64,000 nt of DNA from Cyprinodon diabolis (taxonomy: Eukaryota > Chordata > Actinopteri > Cyprinodontiformes > Cyprinodontidae). Below are positions 1-32,329 of the stretch, one piece after another (the stretch's first letter is position 1; the number at the start of each line of letters is the position of its first letter). Location: contig CM060072.1 in assembly GCA_030533445.1 (NCBI GenBank), positions 28,319,766 to 28,383,765 on the forward strand, in the 5' to 3' direction. The notes under the pieces are model-generated. The model made no database searches. It was not told the origin of the DNA and saw only the letters and a program-made list of their open reading frames with translations. A program made the translations under genes and the position numbers.

Positions 1-186
1 GGACTATAAACCCTGTCAGATAGCGTTCCCTCTGCTTAACATGGGGGGAACGCTATCTGACTGGACTATAAACCCTGTCAGATAGCGTTCCCTCTGCTTA
101 ACATGGGGGGAACGCTATCTGACTGGACTATAAACCCTGTCAGATAGCGTTCCCTATGCTTAACATGGGGGAACGCTATCTGATGT
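1..186. repeat. 62-bp satellite, three tandem units, each with a hairpin
   Basis: Three head-to-tail units start at 1, 63 and 125, giving a period of exactly 62 bp. Units 1 and 2 are identical as read; unit 3 has one substitution and one G missing from a G run. Each unit contains a perfect 14-bp inverted repeat, cagatagcgttccc and its complement, around a loop of about 15 nt. The array touches the window edge, so its full length is unknown. The sequence just after it (about 190-260) may be a much-decayed further unit. The family was not recognised. Confidence 0.93.
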
Positions 187-335
187 GGTGTGAATATCAT
201 CAGACTGCATTACCTCTACTCATGGGTGTGAAGTTTTTTAACAGGGCGTTCAGATCTGGTGAGTGTATGAAATTAATAACTGGGGATGTCTAATTCTGAA
301 ATCCTGTGTGTTTGGGTTTTTATAGATATTGCAAC

Positions 336-378
336 ATCTATCTATCTATCCATCTATCTATCCATCCATCATCCATCC
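336..378. repeat. TCTA/TCCA microsatellite
   Basis: Imperfect run of TCTA and TCCA tetranucleotides. Simple sequence with no coding content. Confidence 0.85.
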
Positions 379-769
379 AGATTTCTCCCTTTCTCCATAT
401 AGGCTAACATTTTATCGTTCAAGCTCTCTGTAGTTCCCCTGTGGTGCGAGCACAGGGTGGCTGTTACGCGCCTTTAGTGAGCATCCGCAATTCCTGTTGC
501 TTGCGCGGTAAATTGTGCCGCCTGTGATGTGCGGAGATGTAGGGGAAACCGTATCTGATGGGGAAACGGAACTCGACATAACACCGGTATTTCCATCTGG
601 AAAAGGCTCTCCATCACTCTGTGTGTGCTGCCAGCGGAAACACCCACCTACCCAACTGACAGACGTAATCTCACTATACATCAGCCAATCTCATCTTCCC
701 CTCTCTCATGACAAGGCGTGCACGAGTCCTATCATGAAAAAAAGTAAAAAAAAAATAAAATAAAATAAA

Positions 770-843
770 AGGGTGTCGGCAATAGTTACAGTCAAAGTAA
801 TTATTCAGATTACTCGTTACTAAAAAAGGTAACGGCGTTAGTA
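770..843. repeat. Decayed DNA-transposon terminus
   Basis: The wording 'attactcgttact ... aacggcgtta' matches a type of terminal sequence that is very common in fish genomes. Only one end is visible, and it abuts the miniature element that follows. Assignment is by pattern memory only. Confidence 0.35.
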
Positions 844-1215
844 GGTATAGTGGAGGATGTTCTTTTTCCAGGTGGATCATCAAAATAAGTGGTCCTCCTA
901 ACTGTCAGTCATTCTGATGATATGTTTACGTAAGGCCGTCCTACGTGCTCACCCCCATTTTCAATTACCGGTGGTGAGTCTGAAATAGTTGAAAAATAGC
1001 AGATCTTCTTTTGGTAAGTAAGCTTGTATGAGCAATGCAGACAGCAACTTTTAAACGGAGCGTGCATGAGGAGAAATGGGCTCTGGCATGCATTTAATAG
1101 ACGTTCCCTCTCAGGAGCGGGTACAGGGTTGTGCATTTGTGCATGTGCACTTTTTTTTTTTTAAGTGGGGTGGGCGGATCTTTTAAAAAATTTGTGAAAA
1201 TCCTCCACTATACCT
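843..1215. mobile_element. Miniature inverted-repeat element with a perfect 16-bp TIR
   Basis: The left end aggtatagtggaggat (843-858) is the exact reverse complement of 1200-1215. The body is about 373 bp with no long ORF, as expected of a non-autonomous DNA transposon. The right end is followed by TTAA (1216-1219) and the left end is preceded by a TTAG-like tetramer. A TTAA-targeting, piggyBac-like origin is therefore possible but not shown. Confidence 0.75.
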
Positions 1216-2480
1216 TTAACTATTCTTCCAGAAACTTCCGGCATGACTTCCCAGCCCCACTCATAGCTGCATTTGAAGGATCATACTTTAAACGGCTCTT
1301 GTTGGGTAATGGCAAACATTTGAAGGTGTGGCCGACCGTCTGATTCAGCTACGCCCTCGCTAACCTGCTGAATGACATTCTCAGGTTTCCGTTCGAGTGG
1401 TAATACTAGTCTTCACACTCATTCAGCGATTAGTGTTAAAGAGAGAAAGTGAAGGCAGCCATGGAAGGAGAGCTTTATTTGAATATTTCAACATTGGTTT
1501 TATCATTTATCTTTGCATTATGGCACGATTTCAACTCCTGCCGCTTCAGCCTGCAGCTGAGCTCTGTGTCAGTGTGTTTAAACTCCCCCATCTTAGTCAT
1601 CATCACCAGCGTGGCCTCCTCACCTGTCACACAGTGAGCTTATCTCTGCTCTCCGGCTTAGGAAGTAGAGGCAGAGCGTTTGTTTCACATCTGCAGCTTT
1701 TCAAGGAGGCGTCCTCACAGACGGCACAGGGTGTGTGCAGATCAACCCGACCACAGTTGGGAAGAATGCCCGCTCTATTTGGGTGCCTAACATTTCCCAC
1801 GTAAATGTGGATGAAAACGGCATCCGGGGCGGGGTGCGCCCGGCCGGCCTTTAACATCGAACTCGGCCATCTGGGAGCAGCCCTGCATTTTTAATTGGCT
1901 CCAGGCAGCGAACCAAAGGCGACAGTTAAACACGTCAGCGAAACTGTTTCTGTCTTTTTGTCTCCGTGCTTAGATGCTGCTGTTTGGAGGGAAATATAAA
2001 AATAAGCTTAAGACAAAATCTGTTGAACAGCTGCTTGAAAAGCATATTAAAGCTAATTTATTTCATTTCTTGTTAATTGTAGCTTCTGGTATAACCGATA
2101 AATCTCCAGCTGTACATTTTGTTCAGATCCTGCTGTGTTTTAGTTATTAAGAAAAACCCCAAAGTGCTACTTTAAAGCATCATTTTTATCTATGCAATTC
2201 TTGTTTTTGAGCCGCATGGAGATAATTTTTACTTTTGCCTGTTTTGATCATTTCTTTTCACTGTAATTTGATTCCTTAACCTTCGATATTTTCCTAGCAG
2301 ATGGATAAAAGTCCAAAGGCTTCATGTAAACATATAAAACGGTCTAATAGGAGCTCCAAGGGATTGTTGGAGATCAAAAGATTAAATATTTGAACCCTGA
2401 TTTCTCAAGTAAATTTCAACAATTGGCAGATTTGATCAATTTCATCATTTCAAATTATTTTATTCTTTTTTCTTTCTGCT
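1216..2480. other. Intergenic DNA, no gene recognised
   Basis: Short open frames on both strands (for example 1397-1804) show no recognisable protein motifs, and no splice-connected exon series was found. The stretch about 1330-1900 is less AT-rich than its surroundings and could hold regulatory DNA or an untranslated exon. Nothing in the sequence decides this. Confidence 0.4.
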
Positions 2481-2487
2481 ATTTTAA

Positions 2488-2710
2488 TTGTCATTACACT
2501 CCACAAGTACAGAACAACGAAATTAACTCTCTGCGTTTAATCCATCCCCTTGGGGAGCAGTTGGTTGCCATTGTGCAGGGCCTGGGGAGCAGTGTGAGTT
2601 TAAGGGTCTTGCTCAGGGACCCAGAGTGTCGGCCTGTGGGAGTGGGGCTTTAACTCAGAACCTCTGGATTCCAAGCGCTATGCCCTAACCACTGGGCCAC
2701 ATCTCCCTTC
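2488..2710 (-). repeat. tRNA-derived SINE, antisense
   Basis: Read on the minus strand this starts with a tRNA-like box A region ('ggcccagtggttagggc', near 2685-2700) and continues into a body containing 'ccccaaggggatgg'. The far end has 'aatttcgttgt', typical of fish SINE tails. Two relatives lie at 30628-30760 and 34480-34665. It ends directly beside the target site of the next element. Confidence 0.7.
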
Positions 2711-2713
2711 TAA

Positions 2714-3985
2714 GGCTATGTTCACACTGCAGCCTGAAGTGACCCAAAGCCGATTTTTTTTTTTTGCCCATATGCGACCTGGATCTTTTCATGACAGTCT
2801 GAACAACACAGATCAGATTTTTTCCAATGTGACCCAGGTCACTTGGCTATGTGGTCCTGAATCCGATATGAATCTGATCTTTTCAAATGCGCCCTGTGGC
2901 GCATCCATCCGACCTGAACGGCATTAATACCCGACAGTGGTGAGCCTTCTGCTTCTTGCTACGCAGAAGTGGCAAGAAAAACAACAACCATGGAAGACGA
3001 TAATGCAGAGAGCAATTTTTATGTTTAACCATCTTGGAAAGACTGAGTTTTTTAACGTTGGGAAAGATCGCTAGATATTCCCCAGCACTACCATCCATGT
3101 TTACTCACGTAAACACAGAGCACGCTTGCTTGTGACGTCACTGCGCATGCGGGACACTTAGGTTGTATGAATGCAGTTCACACAGGAGATCACATACAAG
3201 TCGCATATATTTGGAAAGGTGAACGGCAACGCAAAATAATCGGATAAAAAAATGGGAATTGAGCATGAAGGCCTGCAGTAGGGGTGTAAATAATAATCGT
3301 TTTGACACGTCCGCAAGATAATCGATTCATGTTTTTTTTTTTCATCCGGTCTATTTTTATCCATTCGCTCCTGGGCGTAATTCTCCTCCCGTGCTGCGGT
3401 GGCGCTAAACCTATTTTGCCCTCCTACCTTGCTTCCTGGTTATACTCTTACAGCAGTTTGTTGCAGCAAGCTTGACACAGACAATTTTAAATTATGCTCA
3501 ATATTGAAGCGTGGTCTGTGCTACACGCTGTGGGTCTAGATACGGCCGAGGCGGCGAGGAAGTGGGGGCGAGTTTAGTCCGACGACGGAGGGACATGAGG
3601 GCCAAAAAGAGCGGAGATCCAGGTGGAAAAAGGGTCCCAGCATTCTCTGGAGCCGAGGTATTTCATTGAACTCATTGCACTGAAATAGTGCAGTATTTTT
3701 TGATGCAACTTTTCTACTTCTGTTATTTGCTGTTGTTTCTAAAAAAAAAAAATGCATAACGATATTACAGCTTTCAATGATTTATTTCAAACTTGAAACT
3801 TTGTTTAGCCTGTAAGGTGTAAAAAATAATAATAATAAAAAAAATGTAACAGATTAATCGAATCGAATCGTGGTGTATTCTTGAGTATCGAAAATAATCG
3901 AATCGTTGGGTAAGGAAATCGATACTGAATCGAATCACCATGATGGATGTGATTTACACCCCTAGCCTGCAGTGTGATCGTAGCC
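2714..3985. mobile_element. Harbinger-type miniature element, interrupted by a hAT-type insertion
   Basis: Termini are ggctatgttcacactgcag (from 2714) and its near-complement ending at 3985 (two mismatches in 19). TAA lies on both sides (2711-2713 and 3986-3988). A 3-bp TWA duplication is the hallmark of PIF/Harbinger transposons. There is no transposase frame, so the element is non-autonomous. A second element occupies 3279-3964; removing it and one copy of its 8-bp duplication leaves an outer element of about 578 bp. Confidence 0.8.
3279..3964. mobile_element. hAT-type non-autonomous element with 8-bp target duplication
   Basis: The element begins taggggtgtaaat and ends with the exact complement. 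It is flanked by identical 8-mers gcctgcag at 3271-3278 and 3965-3972. An 8-bp duplication plus TAGGG ends is the signature of the hAT superfamily. The 686-bp interior is rich in 'aatcgaatcg' subrepeats and carries no transposase. It sits inside the Harbinger-type element at 2714-3985, so it is the younger insertion. Confidence 0.85.
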
Positions 3986-4384
3986 TAAATGACAACTCAT
4001 AAGCAGTGCATTTGTTTCTGATATTTCCTTTTAGCTGGTGATGAATCCTATTATTCCAAAGTCCTTTATGAAATATTGCTAAATGAGAACGACCTAGAAG
4101 CAAATTTTTGAATTTTCTTTGTTAAACATAAGATGAACCATTTAACAGAAATGTTGATCTGTATGGTTTGAGAAGTGACTGATAAGCATAAAGTGATTAG
4201 CTTGCTGATGGTGGCAGCTCCTCCTGATCCTGCAACAGCCTCAAAATGGGATTTCTGGGAGAAGAAATGAAAACGGATCCAGAGTCTTCATTATTAACAC
4301 TATTAATTAGTAGGGATGCAAATTATTGATTGAATGAATCCCATTCCAGTACTAAAAAAAAGACTCAGCCAACAGTCCTCTGTT

Positions 4385-4700
4385 ACTAAAGACCTGTTGC
4401 CCACACCATGAAGGTCCTAGAGAGACTTCTGTTGGTTCACCTCAGCAAGCAAACAAGCAGCAATCAGGACCCCCTGCAGTTTGCTTATCGCCATGGGGAT
4501 GGAGTTGATGATACCATCATACAGCTGCTTCCAACAAACCCACTGTCATTTAAACGAGGCAGAAAGCACTGGGAGGATCGTGTACTTTGATTCCTCCAGA
4601 ACATTTAACACCATTCAGCCTAACTGACTTTGTGAGAAACTCCAGAAAACTCAGGTGGAGGCATTAACAATCACCAGGATTGATCATGTCTGAGGTTTGA
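4385..4700 (+). pseudogene. LINE reverse-transcriptase fragment
   Basis: An open stretch at 4408-4590 includes 'MKVLERLLLVHLS' and 'DPLQFAYRHGDGVDDTI', the RT finger region found in many fish non-LTR retrotransposons. A shifted frame then gives 'FDSSRTFNTI', matching the RT 'FDFSSAFNTI' block. Frame changes and stops show it is dead. Only a few hundred bases of the original element remain. Confidence 0.75.
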
Positions 4701-5111
4701 AGGACGCTCTGAATGACCCAATTCTGAACTTTTTAGTCCACAAAATAAAATGATTAACTTTCAGCTTCAGTCGCTTTTAAATGTGGTGCTAAATCAGTTT
4801 GAAAAACTATGTAAAATTTTTGCTGTCTCTCGATCAGAATTGTGATCTTCCCTGATGGCAGTACTATGCAATGGTTAATAAGGATTCTGTCAACCATTTT
4901 TGTTGCCATTGGTTGGATGGAAGTTGGGGTGCAACGATTAATTGGCCGGTTCATCAATCGGCCTTCATTTCCTTGATTTTAGATAAAGATCTGCGGATCA
5001 TCTGATGCTTAGATGTAAAACTGATCTTATCTACTCCTGGAAACGTCTGAAAATCGCCCACTGCCAATGCTCTAAACTTTGCATGCACATTTAACAGCAG
5101 TTGCTTTAAAG

Positions 5112-5830
5112 TAGGGATGCACGATATAATCGGCCCCCTATCGATATCGGCCTGTATCGGCCTTAAAACTGAATATCGGACATCGGCCACCCCACCGATA
5201 TTTAACCCGATACTTGATCAGCTTCTGAGTTTCTAAAGTCTAAAAAAAATAAATAAATACTACTTCTTCTTCTTCTTCCTCATAAACTTCGTTTTTACAG
5301 ACTTAAAAATTTCTAAAGACGAGGGAAAAAATATTGATACATTAAAATATCACAATATCTTCATATGCTGATATATTGCCATTTAAAAACACCATATCAA
5401 TCTCTTTTACCAATGAAATATTGCTATATGTTCATCGTTATGCTACGAAATCCCCCGAAAATTCACGAAATTTTGCCATATTTTTATATGTTGATATATT
5501 GACGCGGTATCGATCTATTTTACTAACAAAATCTCACAAGAATTTGCAAAATATCACGAGTTTGTAACAGAACGATGAAATTTCACGAGATTTTGAAAGT
5601 AAAATGGATCCATACCGGGTTTTTAAAAATCTATTTGAAAAATAATATACTCAAATATATTTTCATATGCTGATATCAAAGTGTCAAATGGATAACAAAA
5701 CTGCTATTTTCAATGACTACTTATTTTTGTCCAGCTTTAACATCGGTATCGGTATCGGTTATCGGCTACATGAGTTTTAAAATATCGGCATATCGGATAT
5801 CGGCCAAAATCCCAATATCGTGCATCACTA
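5112..5830. mobile_element. hAT-type non-autonomous element (719 bp)
   Basis: Left end tagggatgcacgatat and right end atatcgtgcatcacta are complementary with one mismatch. ctttaaag flanks both sides (5104-5111 and 5831-5838), fitting an 8-bp hAT target duplication. That 8-mer is itself palindromic, so it could instead be the outer part of longer inverted repeats. The interior near each end is rich in 'tatcgg' repeats. No transposase is present. Confidence 0.85.
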
Positions 5831-8800
5831 CTTTAAAGTTTTTGTTTCACATCAATTGTTAAGTGTTTTTCAGCAAAATAAGTTTGGAATATTGAAGGTG
5901 TTTTGTGATCTTATAACAAGTGATAGTATAAGTGATGTGATTAAGTATCTATCAAAATCAGAATTGGGATGTCAGGCTTTTTAAATATGGGTAATGGGTG
6001 GTCGGGGAGAAACTAGCAATCGTTGCAACCATTAATGGAAATCGTGAGTAAAGATGCCTAAAAATGGATCCAGCAAACAAAGTAACCTGGATGGAGCATC
6101 AATGCAAACAGGTAAAAAACGCCTGGTGCTGCCAACAGCTTCCTGTTTTCCACGGTCTTATTTATGCTGTCTGACTTCCTCTTACACACCTTACTGATCC
6201 TGACAGTCCTCTTCCCTCAGTAATGGCTTCCCGCCAAAGAGTGTATTGCAATTAGAATGAGCTCGGAAGTGTCTGATTGCATCGTTTCGAGGCTTATTAA
6301 GCTCAGTGTTTTCTTTGTGTTTCATTACATCAAAGGTGTTCCTTTATAACCACCTATGATTTGGGTTTAAACAAAAGGTAGATTGATAGGCGGTAAGATA
6401 AATGTTTTACTAAGTGAATTTGTAAATTGTAGCAATTAAACATGAAAGTATTTAAAGTTGCATTTGGAGCTTTTTGTCAGCTCATCTTTAAATGTGACAT
6501 CAGATGTTCCATCTGTGAAAATATAAGTTTAGAAGTTACGGATACAAGCTATAATTCAGCAAAAAGTATAAATCACAGAAATTTTTGTGTAAATAAAAAA
6601 AAAAAGTTCAATAATTAGAATTACAAGAATCAAAAATTTGTATATAATTTACAAGTTTATCAGTAAGAATCAAAACCTCAGTAAGGAGGTAAATTCATTG
6701 TTGTCAATTTTTGATTCCTGCTGCATTGAAATCTCTGATATAAAAAACGAATACAAATTTTATATTTATTATTATTTGTTTAGTTACATTTAAAAATTGG
6801 ACCCTCAGAAAAATCTTTATCTTACTGCTTGTCGCTCTAGTTTAAACCCAAATCAGACGATATTAGGAAGAACTTTGAAAGGATGAAAAACTGATTTGTT
6901 AATAAAGGTTTCTTTTTTGTTTAAATCAAGGCTTGAGTAATTTTTTTTTAAAAGGATAATTTTTTAGGCTCTAGTGGCCTTTATTTTGTTATTTTGGAAA
7001 TTTGCAGACAGGAAAGTGGGCTACCATAGAGGGTAGAGGCATTTGAAAAAGGTCAGCAGTGACTCGAACGTAGAGCAAATCAGGCCCTCAAGAGCCAAAA
7101 GAGGCATGTTATAAAGTAGAGACATGTAAAAATAGAAAAACAAAGTGTCTAAAACTCCTAAATAAATGAAAAGTCTGCTGTTTATAAATAAAAACGATCA
7201 AATCTAGAATCTCATTTAGTGAAGCTCCAGCCGGCCCTTTTAAAGACGATGTTGCTGAAGTGGCTCTGGGTTCCAACGGGCCCTTCAGACAGGTGAACTC
7301 CCCCCACACCCAGCCTCCCCACCCAGCTGTCACAGACACCAACTGTCTCTTGGAGCCTGACGTTCATAGCAGGATTTATTACCACACTTTGCACGCTGCG
7401 ATTACAGACCCCCTATTCTTCTGAGTGGCTGGCAATCCGGCTCACAGTTGTCCACGGCCATCTGTGGCCCCCGCGCCGTGTTCTTAACCCCTGCTCTGTT
7501 ACCACGCTGCCGAGGGTCACTGTAGGACAGGCTATGGCGGGTGAGGTAATGTTTTGTCAGCCTCCGCTTACAGCCTGGCTGTCCTCCGCAGACACTTCTC
7601 ACATCCTTTGGGGGGGAAAAAAAGTTAAAAATAGCAGCACTGGTAAGGCTGTTTTTCCTAATAATTTAGTCAGGAGTTTGGCTCCCGTTGATTCAGATAC
7701 TTTCTGCTAGGAAAGTAAAAACTGCTCTGCTGATGTGGCTGATTAAAGCTGCTGGTCACACCTTGATGTGAATCCGTCTGCTCTTTGTGTTTAATTCATC
7801 CCTCTGTTTTGTCTGTATAAAGTCTGTAAAGGAACTGAGTCACGACTCAGAGCCACATGGCTGTTGAATCATCTTTATTCGCCTGCTATTGTTGTTCCCA
7901 TTCAGGGGAGGATGCAGGGCTTTGTTCGCTGTCAGCTTGATCCAGATCTGCCTTCTGCAGCCAAAGGAATTTGCTTCATGCTTTCAAAAAATGACCTTGA
8001 AGTCTGATTGGTCGGGATCAGGTTGCAGAATTCCCTAATATGGTTTCAAAAAATGTTGTGCTGTTTAAAAACTCGTCATAACTATTTCATGGATGGCCTG
8101 CTAGTTTGCTGCGATGGCAAAGAGTGAAGCGGCCTTGTTTTTTAACCCGGTTTGTCTGGGCAAAAAGTTCTCCTGTTTCACCAACACTTTGTTTTTAGGA
8201 GGAATGCCACCATTCCGGTTTGGCCACAGAGGTGGAGGCGTACTCCCTACGCTCACACCTCTCAGTGAAGCAAAGCCCAATCTGCCCGGGCCTGGAGCTA
8301 AAGGACGGGAAGAAGGGGCCGACCCAAAAAAAAATCCCCCCTTTTTTTTCTCTCTCTGTGATTTTCAGATGCTTCTTAGGAACACAGAGGTTTTTTTTTC
8401 TGCTCCATAACCAGTTGCGTGTCAAAGTGTGTAACTTTCCTGCTTTAAATGGCTCCTTTTTCTCTCTAAATGTTGGGTTGCCACTGGAACCTGAACTTGG
8501 CTTTTAATTACAGCCGCTGCGCACAAATGAGGGATTTTAAAAGGATAAAAATGTAAGAGGGAAAAAAAACCCCCGACGGGCTGGTGTCTCTTTTTTTCAA
8601 ACTTTACTTTTGCTTCTTATTCAATTACAGTAGTTATGAAAACAATAGTGTGACTGTCAATAGAAATGAGGGCTTGGAAATGTACAATAATAAACGTGAA
8701 TAAATATATATGATTTTGGTCCTTGTTGTCATCTGAGGCGTTCATGTGACAAAATGTTTCATAATAAGAATAAAAGTTAAAGTTAATATTGCAACAATGG

Positions 8801-8866
8801 GATACAAATCACAGATTTATGATTATGAGTCTACAACTGTACCCAACAATTTGGGATATTTGCTGA

Positions 8867-8895
8867 TAAATTGCACTGATAGTCAGTGCAATTTA
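8867..8895. repeat. Perfect 13-bp hairpin with 3-nt loop
   Basis: Arms 8867-8879 (taaattgcactga) and 8883-8895 are exact reverse complements around 'tag'. The stem is too short for a typical microRNA precursor, and no terminator role is expected in this context. Confidence 0.85.
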
Positions 8896-9057
8896 CCCCC
8901 ATGTACAGCATGCCCCAGAGCAGCTGTGGCTACGGTGTGGCTGGCAACGATCAGTGAGTGAGTTGATGTGTGAATGACGGGATGTAGTGTGAAGACCGTT
9001 GAAAAAGGGTGCTATAGAAGTACTGACCATTATCATTGGTCTGGAATTAGTACTCGT

Positions 9058-9182
9058 TGATTTGGGAATTTTTCCGCTTGGATTTGGGAGCTTTTACGCT
9101 TGGATTTTTTAGCGCTTTTTACGCGCTGCTCTTGGAGTTTTTCCACTTTGGGAGTTTCTTACACGCCGCTTAGGGATTTTCG
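9058..9182. repeat. Degenerate ~22-bp tandem repeat
   Basis: About five imperfect units of the form 'ggatttgggagcttttacgc' run head to tail, with variable length and several CG dinucleotides. It lies about 0.8 kb upstream of the first pls3 coding exon. Confidence 0.55.
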
Positions 9183-9944
9183 GGAGAAATTCTTCTATAA
9201 ATGTGATGGAAAAAGTTTTTTTTTGTTTTATAGCCTTTTTTCTCTTTGAATCTGAGATTGAATCTAGTTCCAGATTAACATCCATTAGATCTATTAATGC
9301 TGCTTCCTTTACACCATTTCACTTTTATGGATATGAAAGTTGTTCGGGAAAAGGATAAGGTCGATCAGAAACATGGAAGCATTTTTCATCTTGAAATCTC
9401 TGTTGCCAAACAAAACATTTTCAAAGTAGAGAAGAAAACCAGGTTGGAGATTATTGGACATCACAGCAACAATGACCTTCCAAAGTTCTCAGCATTTACG
9501 TCCCCAAAGCACATGATTCAATGTCTGTGGCTAAAGTTTACAGAAGGAACAGGAAATGTTTTATTTCTGCAGAAAATGTCTGATGGAAAACATTTCTGAA
9601 TTGATTTTAATTGCAGCGTCTTTATTAGAGAGTTCCAGTAGGATCCATGCTGGCTCTCCTGGCCTCGTTATCGCAGTGTTGGCTTGTTGCATCACAATGG
9701 AGCTAACAGGAAATTACTCTGACTGGCTTAAACAAACAGGCATGGGAGAGGAAAAGAGCTAAATGGAGTAGTTGATGTAATTAGTGGGGTGGGGGTGGTG
9801 TTGGGTGAAGATCTGGGAGGTGGAGCTCTGTTTTTGTTTTTTGTTTTTGTTGAATGCACTGAAGACTGCAGATAATGGAAAAGTGTTTGTGATGCTTCCT
9901 CCTGTGGTTTTAAACCCTCGCTGATGTCTCTGTTCTCTCCGCAG

Positions 9945-9988
9945 TCGCACCTTCCTCTGGCTGACCACTCCTGGTCAATCACAGAAAC
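9945..9988 (+). other. pls3: pls3 5' untranslated part of first coding exon
   Basis: The sequence 'ttctctccgcag' ends at 9944 and is a good splice acceptor, so an upstream non-coding exon is spliced to 9945. The 44 nt to the ATG at 9989 are untranslated. The ATG context (aaacATG) has the favoured A at -3. Confidence 0.75.
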
Positions 9989-31238
<21,250 letters not shown>

Positions 31239-32150
31239 AGGCCGCGGCTGGGATCACAGTGACACTTCTACTCCACCCCCTCCTGAAAGCAATTAGCATC
31301 TGAGAGAGCTCTCCTCTGGCGAAGAAATGAAGATTGGTTTTTGTTTTTGCCTTAAAATGAGTCAGAATCATCCAGCTGCATAGCCCCTCCCCTTCCCCCC
31401 TGCCTCTCCTCATAAACGGAGGCGTTTCCTGAAGGATCCTGTATTGAAGGTGAGGCTCCGGTGGCGGCGCTTATCAACCTGTTACTTATCAGACTGCTGT
31501 TTTTATTTTTTTTGGGCTTTTGTTTTTTCCAATACAAGTATGCATAATATACCAGCTGCAAGGTTGTTTACTTATTTCTACCCTGACTGGTGAGTAAATG
31601 ATCTCCTGGGAACGGCGACAGACATTCCTGAGTGCCGTACCGTTGAAAATATGCATCAGAAGGCCAAAAAAAAATCAGCTGGAAGTTGAAAGGATTTCAA
31701 GTTTGGGTGCGTCCTCCCAATTAACGCAGTTCCAGCATGTCTCAGTAGGTGGCGCTGTGGACGTCTGCGTATCAGAAACCATGAAGTCGCTCCTTGGTGC
31801 TGATCGTTGGGATTTGCTAACTGTAGCCCTGTACTTGTGATTTGTTTGTTTTTTCCTGGGATTATGATAAAGCTGTAAATGCTGTCTTGAAGGGTGTCTG
31901 CTTTGTTGTTGGGATATATTTTTTTAAATGAATTCTGTCTGTTAGATGAGGAGCGATCCATCGCGACTCGGCTGCCTTCATGCTGTGCCTTTAACTATCA
32001 GACTGTTTTGTATTCATGCTTTGTGGTTTCCTGCTCATATTTAACTCTACCAAAAACTCTAACTTCATTCCAGGGAGCACAGTGATGCGCTGAGACCATG
32101 ACCAAATTGGATTTTACATGTAACAATAAATATCACTTTGAAAACAGCTG
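31239..32150 (+). other. pls3: pls3 3' untranslated region
   Basis: Non-coding sequence continues from the stop at 31236-31238 to AATAAA at 32125-32130. Transcript cleavage is expected about 15-25 nt later. The repeat remnants restart only after about 32235, which fits this end. A cryptic alternative end cannot be excluded. Confidence 0.6.
32125..32130 (+). terminator. pls3: Polyadenylation signal AATAAA for pls3
   Basis: First well-placed AATAAA downstream of the pls3 stop codon, about 890 nt away and followed by a GT-rich stretch ('tgtttgttctttgtggtggc'). Confidence 0.6.
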
Positions 32151-32234
32151 ACATGTTTGTTCTTTGTGGTGGCAGTGGGGGAGGAGGACGGGATATACTA
32201 AGACTAACCTTTGTTGCTTACAGCTTACAACAGT

Positions 32235-32325
32235 GAAATGACATGTTCACAAGTCATTTTTTGCAAGTCCAAGTCAAGTCTCAAGTCTTGAGAGCTCAAG
32301 TCCAAGTCAAGTCTTGAGAAGGCCT
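32235..32325. mobile_element. Left terminus of an 'aagtcaagtctt' element
   Basis: Repeats of 'aagtccaagtcaagtctc' match a very common fish hAT-like terminus. The likely partner end, with 'gagtctgaagtc' repeats and 'tccccacctctgg', lies at 34290-34445. The 2 kb between would then be its interior plus later insertions. Confidence 0.5.
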
Positions 32326-32329
32326 GTCG

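Larger units (their letters stand above)
5839..9944. other. Upstream region of pls3, no gene recognised
   Basis: About 4 kb of mostly AT-rich DNA. A block at about 7205-7620 is clearly more GC-rich and looks non-repetitive, making it a candidate untranslated exon or conserved regulatory block. Because the first coding exon of pls3 opens with a splice acceptor, at least one untranslated exon and the promoter must lie here or further left. Their positions cannot be fixed from sequence alone. Confidence 0.4.

Noticed and set aside
412..763. Overlapping 82-89 codon frames on opposite strands
   Set aside because: No recognisable motif; likely chance frames in a less AT-rich patch.
8114..8507. Overlapping open frames on both strands
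   Set aside because: Low-complexity composition, no known motif and no compatible splice sites.
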